From contig DASQLD010000551.1 in the NCBI GenBank assembly GCA_035630195.1, positions 1-17,265 on the forward strand: a stretch of 17,265 nucleotides of DNA, in the 5' to 3' direction. Source of the stretch: DASQDN01 sp035630195. GTDB taxonomy: Bacteria; Acidobacteriota; Terriglobia; Bryobacterales; Bryobacteraceae. The notes under the pieces are model-generated. The model ran no database searches, was not told the DNA's origin, and saw only the letters and a list, made by a program, of their open reading frames with translations. A program made the translations under genes and the position numbers. Below, in pieces: positions 13,880 to 17,265 of this stretch (position 1 is its first letter; every line of letters begins with the position of its first letter).

Positions 13880-15331
13880 TTAGTCAATCTGGGCGCTGCC
13901 GATTTTGATGTTGCGGAAACGCGAGGGGCTGGCTCCGTGACCGGTTCCCATCGCTTGTTCGGGCTGACCCTTACCGCAATTGGGCACCCCCCATAGCGTC
14001 CAGTGTTCCGGGCCGGAAATCGCATCGCAACTGTTCCAGAATTCGGTCGAGATGCCGCTATACGTCGGGTTTTTAAGCATGCGAACACGTTTGCCACTCT
14101 TGACCTCCCAGGCGATCTCGCAACCGAACTGAAAGTTGTACCGCTTGTCATCGATCGACCAACTTCGATTGGTCTCCATGTAGATGCCATCTGTGTCGAA
14201 TACGTGTTCGAGGGACTGCTCGCCCGGGGTAAGACTGACGTTCGTCATGCGGATGAGAGGCAGTCGCGCCCATCCATCGGCGCGCATTGTGCCGCTCGAT
14301 TTCGCCTGCCCGATCTGTGCCGCGGTCTCACGCGAAGTCATGTAGCCGACGAACTGTCCGTTCGTGATGATTGGAGCGCATTGCGCAGGAACGCCTTCAT
14401 CATCAAACGCAAACGTTCCTAGGCCCGGACCGTGCTCCGATCGGGCATCGCAGACGACGTTCACGATGTCAGAACCATAACGTAACGTGTTCAGCTTGTC
14501 CAGAGTCAGGAAACTCATCCCCGCATAGTTCGCTTCTGTTCCGAGAACGCGATCCAGTTCGATGGGATGGCCGATCGACTCGTGAATTTGCAGTCCCAGT
14601 TGGCTGCCATCGAGAACAAGATTGAATTCTCCCTCAGGACACGCATCGGCGGAATGGAGCGCGACAGCCTCTTCCGCCATGCGCGGAGCATGCCGAAGTA
14701 AATCCAGTTCGTGGACCAGTTCATAACCCTTTAGTTGATACTGACCGCCAAAGGAGTTGGGGTAACTTCGCTTCTGAAGCTCATCATCTTTGAAACTGAA
14801 CGCCGTGAATCCGGCGCCTGTTACCGTGCGGGTCTGATCGATACGACTGCCGATCGATGATGCGAAGTATTGGCGCTTCCGGGAACAGACGAACGACGAT
14901 TCGGCCAGAGTTACACCACTGGTCTTCAAGAGTTCTCGATCAAGATCCATCAGCAGTTGCAACTGCTGTTCGACGGAAACGCTGAAGGGATCGATGGCGC
15001 ATGGAGACGCCCACGTGATCTCGTGCGCGTCTTCGGGCGCCAGCACGACATCGCGTTTCTTTGCCATCGCTCCGGAGCGAGCGATTTCGATGGCCAGATT
15101 GGCAGCCCGTTCTAAACCTTTCGCTGACACTTCGTCGGTCGCTGCGAATCCCCAGCAGCCGCCAACGATGACGCGAATACCGACACCCATGCTGTCATAG
15201 GTCGCGACGTTGCCGGGCTTGGCGTTCTTTGTAGTGAGGTGGCGTTCTTTGGCGTCCTCGACTCGGACATCGGCGTAAGTTACACCGTTTCGAGTCGCTG
15301 CTTCGAGGGCTCGTTCGGCGAGGTCGCGCAT
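13880..15331 (-). CDS. tldD: TldD-family zinc metalloprotease
   Basis: 483 residues from this ATG. It carries the active-site HEXXXH as HESIGH (H250, E251, H255), and a C-terminal cysteine in NCGKGQP (C452) at the place of the third zinc ligand of TldD. This is the catalytic subunit of the TldD-TldE protease, which unfolds and cleaves peptides through a narrow channel. First gene of the run tldD-tldE-CDF-dehydrogenase. An alternative TTG start at 15358 would add nine residues (MESSEYTIS). I prefer the ATG because the family usually begins a few residues before DLAERALEAA and because a TATGAT -10-like site lies at 15373-15378. Neither start has a good ribosome site. The divergent peroxiredoxin starts only 52 bases away. 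Confidence 0.9.
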   Translation of the reverse strand: MRDLAERALEAATRNGVTYADVRVEDAKERHLTTKNAKPGNVATYDSMGVGIRVIVGGCWGFAATDEVSAKGLERAANLAIEIARSGAMAKKRDVVLAPEDAHEITWASPCAIDPFSVSVEQQLQLLMDLDRELLKTSGVTLAESSFVCSRKRQYFASSIGSRIDQTRTVTGAGFTAFSFKDDELQKRSYPNSFGGQYQLKGYELVHELDLLRHAPRMAEEAVALHSADACPEGEFNLVLDGSQLGLQIHESIGHPIELDRVLGTEANYAGMSFLTLDKLNTLRYGSDIVNVVCDARSEHGPGLGTFAFDDEGVPAQCAPIITNGQFVGYMTSRETAAQIGQAKSSGTMRADGWARLPLIRMTNVSLTPGEQSLEHVFDTDGIYMETNRSWSIDDKRYNFQFGCEIAWEVKSGKRVRMLKNPTYSGISTEFWNSCDAISGPEHWTLWGVPNCGKGQPEQAMGTGHGASPSRFRNIKIGSAQID

Positions 15332-15372
15332 GGAGATAGTGTACTCGGAGGATTCCAAGCACCAACGGTTGC

Positions 15373-15388
15373 ATCATAGGTGTATGAT
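15373..15388. promoter_or_regulatory. Inverted repeat with TATGAT in both directions between tldD and peroxiredoxin
   Basis: ATCATA-GGTG-TATGAT, a perfect 6-bp inverted repeat overlapping the ATG of the peroxiredoxin. Read on the minus strand the left arm gives TATGAT, a good -10 for tldD with a start near 15364. The right arm lies too far downstream to serve the peroxiredoxin. It may be a promoter, an operator, or both. No -35 box is evident. Confidence 0.35.
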
Positions 15389-15830
15389 TTCGGCGTTATT
15401 TTCAGACCCGCTGCCGGTGGGCATACCCGCGCCGGAATGGTCGCTACAGGATCAGGATGGCGGAACTGTGAAGCTCGCTTCCTTGCGGGGACAGAATGTT
15501 GTGCTCGTGTTTTATCCTCGCGATGAAACATCTGTCTGCCGAGCGCAATTGTGTGAGTTTCGGGATGCCTGGGAGGAAGTTAAAGCCAGAAATACGATCG
15601 TATTTGGAGTGAATCCCCAGGGACGAACGAGTCATTCCACGTTTCGCGAAAAGAACCGGCTGCCTTTTCAACTTCTCGTGGACGAAGGAGGCACAGTTTG
15701 CAAGGCGTATAATGCGCGTGGTCTCTTTATGACGGCGCGAACGGTGTATCTCATCGGTCCGGACGGAATCATACGCTATTCGAGCCGCGGAAAGCCTACA
15801 GTTGACGAGGTACTCAGAAGCGCAGCGTAG
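15384..15830 (+). CDS. Peroxiredoxin, BCP/PrxQ-like
   Basis: 148 residues, the size of BCP/PrxQ thiol peroxidases, which reduce H2O2 and organic peroxides in the cytoplasm with thioredoxin. The PxxxTxxC active site is PRDETSVC (P45, T49, peroxidatic C52), and C57 five residues later is the resolving cysteine position of BCP (C-X4-C). R119 in TARTVYLIGPDG is the conserved arginine. The start at this ATG gives a natural N-terminus (MISALFSDPLPVG); the reading frame extends upstream to 15330 but that region is the divergent spacer. The ribosome site AGGTGT is very close to the ATG. The SDR gene follows within about 40-60 bases, so they may be co-transcribed. Confidence 0.9.
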   Translation: MISALFSDPLPVGIPAPEWSLQDQDGGTVKLASLRGQNVVLVFYPRDETSVCRAQLCEFRDAWEEVKARNTIVFGVNPQGRTSHSTFREKNRLPFQLLVDEGGTVCKAYNARGLFMTARTVYLIGPDGIIRYSSRGKPTVDEVLRSAA

Positions 15831-15867
15831 GCGCATCGGCCTCAATATTCCGAAGCGCTGTACTAAG

Positions 15868-16710
15868 GTGGTAAGGGCTTGGCAACAATTGCGGAACGTT
15901 AAAGATAAAGGCATCCTGATTACCGGCGCAGGACGCGGTATCGGCAAGCGTCTTGCCATCGGCTTTGCAAATCACGGCGCGAGAGTTGCGCTGCTAGCCC
16001 GCAGCAAGGCTGAACTTGACCTTGCGAATTTGGAGATTGAACACGCGGGCGGAGTCTCTCTTCGTGTCCGCGCCGACGTCCGAGATTACGAGCAGATGGC
16101 TGCTGCTGTCGACCGTATGAGAACGCACTACGGCCGTCTCGACGTGCTGGTCTGTGCTGCCGCATTACAAGGCCCCATTGGCCCTGTTCTCGATACATCC
16201 ATCAAGGCGTGGTCCGAAACAATCGAGACGAACCTCATCGGCGTCGTCAATTCCGTCCGCGCTGTTCTACCGCAAATGCTCGAGAAGCGATCGGGGAAGA
16301 TCATCGTTCTCGGTGGCCGCGGCGCTGGCGATCCCCGACCTTTCTTCTCCGCTTATGCCGCATCGAAGGCCGCGGTCACTCGTTTTGTCGAAACAGTCGC
16401 GGAAGAAGTGCGGGATCACAACGTGCAGATCAATGTTTTGAATCCAGGGCGGACATACACGCATATGACGGACGAAATATTGAGCGCCGGCGAGAAGGCA
16501 GGTTCAAAGGAGCACGACGAAGCTGTCAACGTGCGTATTACGGGCGGGGGCACGCCCGAGAAGCAAATCGAACTCGCGATGTTTCTCGCGTCCGAAGACT
16601 CGAACCACATCAGCGGCAAGTTCATCCATGTGAACGACGATTGGAAGCGCCTCGAACGAGCCGCTGTCGGACGTGAAATGTACACGCTTCGCCGTGTTCT
16701 CAAAGGCTAG
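15868..16710 (+). CDS. Short-chain dehydrogenase/reductase (SDR), catalytic Ser replaced by Gly
   Basis: 280 residues from this GTG. Rossmann fold with TGAGRGIG (19-26), the cofactor-recognition ARS after beta-2 (suggesting NADP through the arginine), the NNAG equivalent CAAA (96-99), N122, and YAASK (Y163, K167). Thirteen residues before Tyr, where most SDRs have Ser, the sequence is VLGGRGAG, so position 150 is Gly. I recall a branch of SDRs with a similar GGG-x-x-PRPxFSAY stretch, so this may be a subfamily trait. Start is uncertain: the frame is open from 15802, and a TTG at 15889 lies 11 bases after TAAGGG and would fit the usual short N-terminus. Substrate unknown. Confidence 0.85.
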   Translation: MVRAWQQLRNVKDKGILITGAGRGIGKRLAIGFANHGARVALLARSKAELDLANLEIEHAGGVSLRVRADVRDYEQMAAAVDRMRTHYGRLDVLVCAAALQGPIGPVLDTSIKAWSETIETNLIGVVNSVRAVLPQMLEKRSGKIIVLGGRGAGDPRPFFSAYAASKAAVTRFVETVAEEVRDHNVQINVLNPGRTYTHMTDEILSAGEKAGSKEHDEAVNVRITGGGTPEKQIELAMFLASEDSNHISGKFIHVNDDWKRLERAAVGREMYTLRRVLKG

Positions 16711-16719
16711 CTGCGCACA

Positions 16720-16761
16720 CCTGTAACGTTATGCTTTAGTGTAGTGGCGGCACTTTACAGG
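16720..16761. promoter_or_regulatory. Inverted repeat upstream of the Hsp70-family gene
   Basis: CCTGTAA at 16720-16726 and TTACAGG at 16755-16761 form a perfect 7-bp inverted repeat 28 bases apart, in the 65-base gap before the Hsp70-family gene. It may be a regulator binding site. It is not the CIRCE element. No clear -35/-10 pair is seen. Confidence 0.25.
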
Positions 16762-16775
16762 CCTGAATTGGACCT

Positions 16776-17265
16776 ATGAAGCTTGGCATCGATTTTGGCA
16801 CGACGCGAATCGTTGCCGCAGCGGTGGATCGCGGCAACTACCCAGTCATAACATTCGAGGATTCGGACGGCGCGGCTCGTGAGTGGTATCCGCCAATCAT
16901 CGCAGCGCGCAAAGGTGAGCGCCGATACGGTTGGGACGCGTGGGCCGTTCAGTCCGAACCGGATTGGACCCTCATCCGATCTATCAAGCGCACGCTCGAA
17001 GACGCAGGTCCGTATACCGAGATTCGGATCAATGAGGAAACGCTGCCGCTCGGTCAATTGCTGGCGGAGCTCGCCGCGGCATTCCGCGTAGCACTGCTTG
17101 AGAAGTCAAGTTTGCCGGGCCGGGATCGCGAACCGCTCGAGATCATGCTGGGCGTGCCCGCCAATGCCAACAGCAATCAACGGTTCCTCACAGTCGAACC
17201 GTTTCAGAGAGCTGGGTTCCACGTGCTCGGACTGCTCAATGAGCCATCGGCGGCCAGCATCGAGT
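16776..17265 (+). CDS. Hsp70/DnaK-family ATPase, N-terminal part (cut by window end)
   Basis: 163 codons are in the window. The start is MKLGIDFGTTRIVAAAV, the phosphate-1 loop of the actin/Hsp70 ATPase fold, and later LEIMLGVPANANSNQRFLTV and GFHVLGLLNEPSAASIE, matching VPAxxxxxQR and the LxxEPxAAA stretch of Hsp70. The segment between them differs from canonical DnaK (WYPPIIAARKGERRYGWDAW), so this looks like a divergent Hsp70-family protein such as YegD/HscC-type rather than the main DnaK. No grpE or dnaJ is adjacent. The ribosome site is weak (only GGA a few bases upstream). The substrate-binding half is outside the window. Confidence 0.88.
   Translation, partial: MKLGIDFGTTRIVAAAVDRGNYPVITFEDSDGAAREWYPPIIAARKGERRYGWDAWAVQSEPDWTLIRSIKRTLEDAGPYTEIRINEETLPLGQLLAELAAAFRVALLEKSSLPGRDREPLEIMLGVPANANSNQRFLTVEPFQRAGFHVLGLLNEPSAASIE

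Noticed and set aside
13880..15331. tldD/tldE as part of a microcin or other modified-peptide cluster
   Set aside because: No short precursor gene, modifying enzyme (YcaO, radical SAM) or peptide exporter is found nearby; tldDE is widespread outside such clusters.

Overview
The window looks like a chromosomal segment of an acidobacterium, most likely the Solibacter/Bryobacter group. This is inferred from protein architecture, not from a marker gene. The evidence is an SBBP beta-propeller protein ending in the Solibacter-type C-terminal domain (TIGR03437), a winged-helix/one-membrane-helix/TolB-propeller regulator, a CHAT-TPR secreted protein, and many GTG/TTG starts in GC-rich DNA. I see no rRNA, tRNA, CRISPR array, transposase or phage gene.

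Layout. (1) 1-6369, all minus strand: the 5' part of a TPR-CHAT protein, cut by the window edge; an SBBP/TIGR03437 surface protein broken by two frameshifts; and a Tat-exported PQQ-type beta-propeller protein. The SBBP gene lies between two ~385-bp direct repeats. Each repeat holds an intrinsic terminator for the gene before it, a set of small hairpins, and the 5' end of the CHAT gene (intact in copy A, a degraded remnant in copy B). (2) 6804-8054, minus: a secreted PAP2/vanadium-haloperoxidase homologue with an altered active-site motif. (3) 8279-10458, plus: the winged-helix/TolB regulator, divergent from the haloperoxidase and also broken by one frameshift. (4) 10477-15331, minus: a compact run tldD - tldE/pmbA - zinc-type CDF transporter - beta-decarboxylating dehydrogenase, with gaps of 3, 49 and 0 nt. 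(5) 15384-17265, plus: a BCP-like peroxiredoxin, a short-chain dehydrogenase and the start of an Hsp70-family ATPase.

How they may work together. TldD/TldE form a metalloprotease pair. The CDF pump downstream may share their transcript, but no shared substrate can be read from sequence. The left half is mostly exported proteins with repeat folds, typical of acidobacterial accessory regions.

Most notable signals. The hairpin-rich leader is duplicated and the copies differ almost only in predicted loops. Three single-base frameshifts interrupt otherwise well-preserved genes. Three enzymes carry replacements at signature active-site positions: PSGH to PSGF in the haloperoxidase, Tyr to Phe in the dehydrogenase, and Ser to Gly in the SDR.
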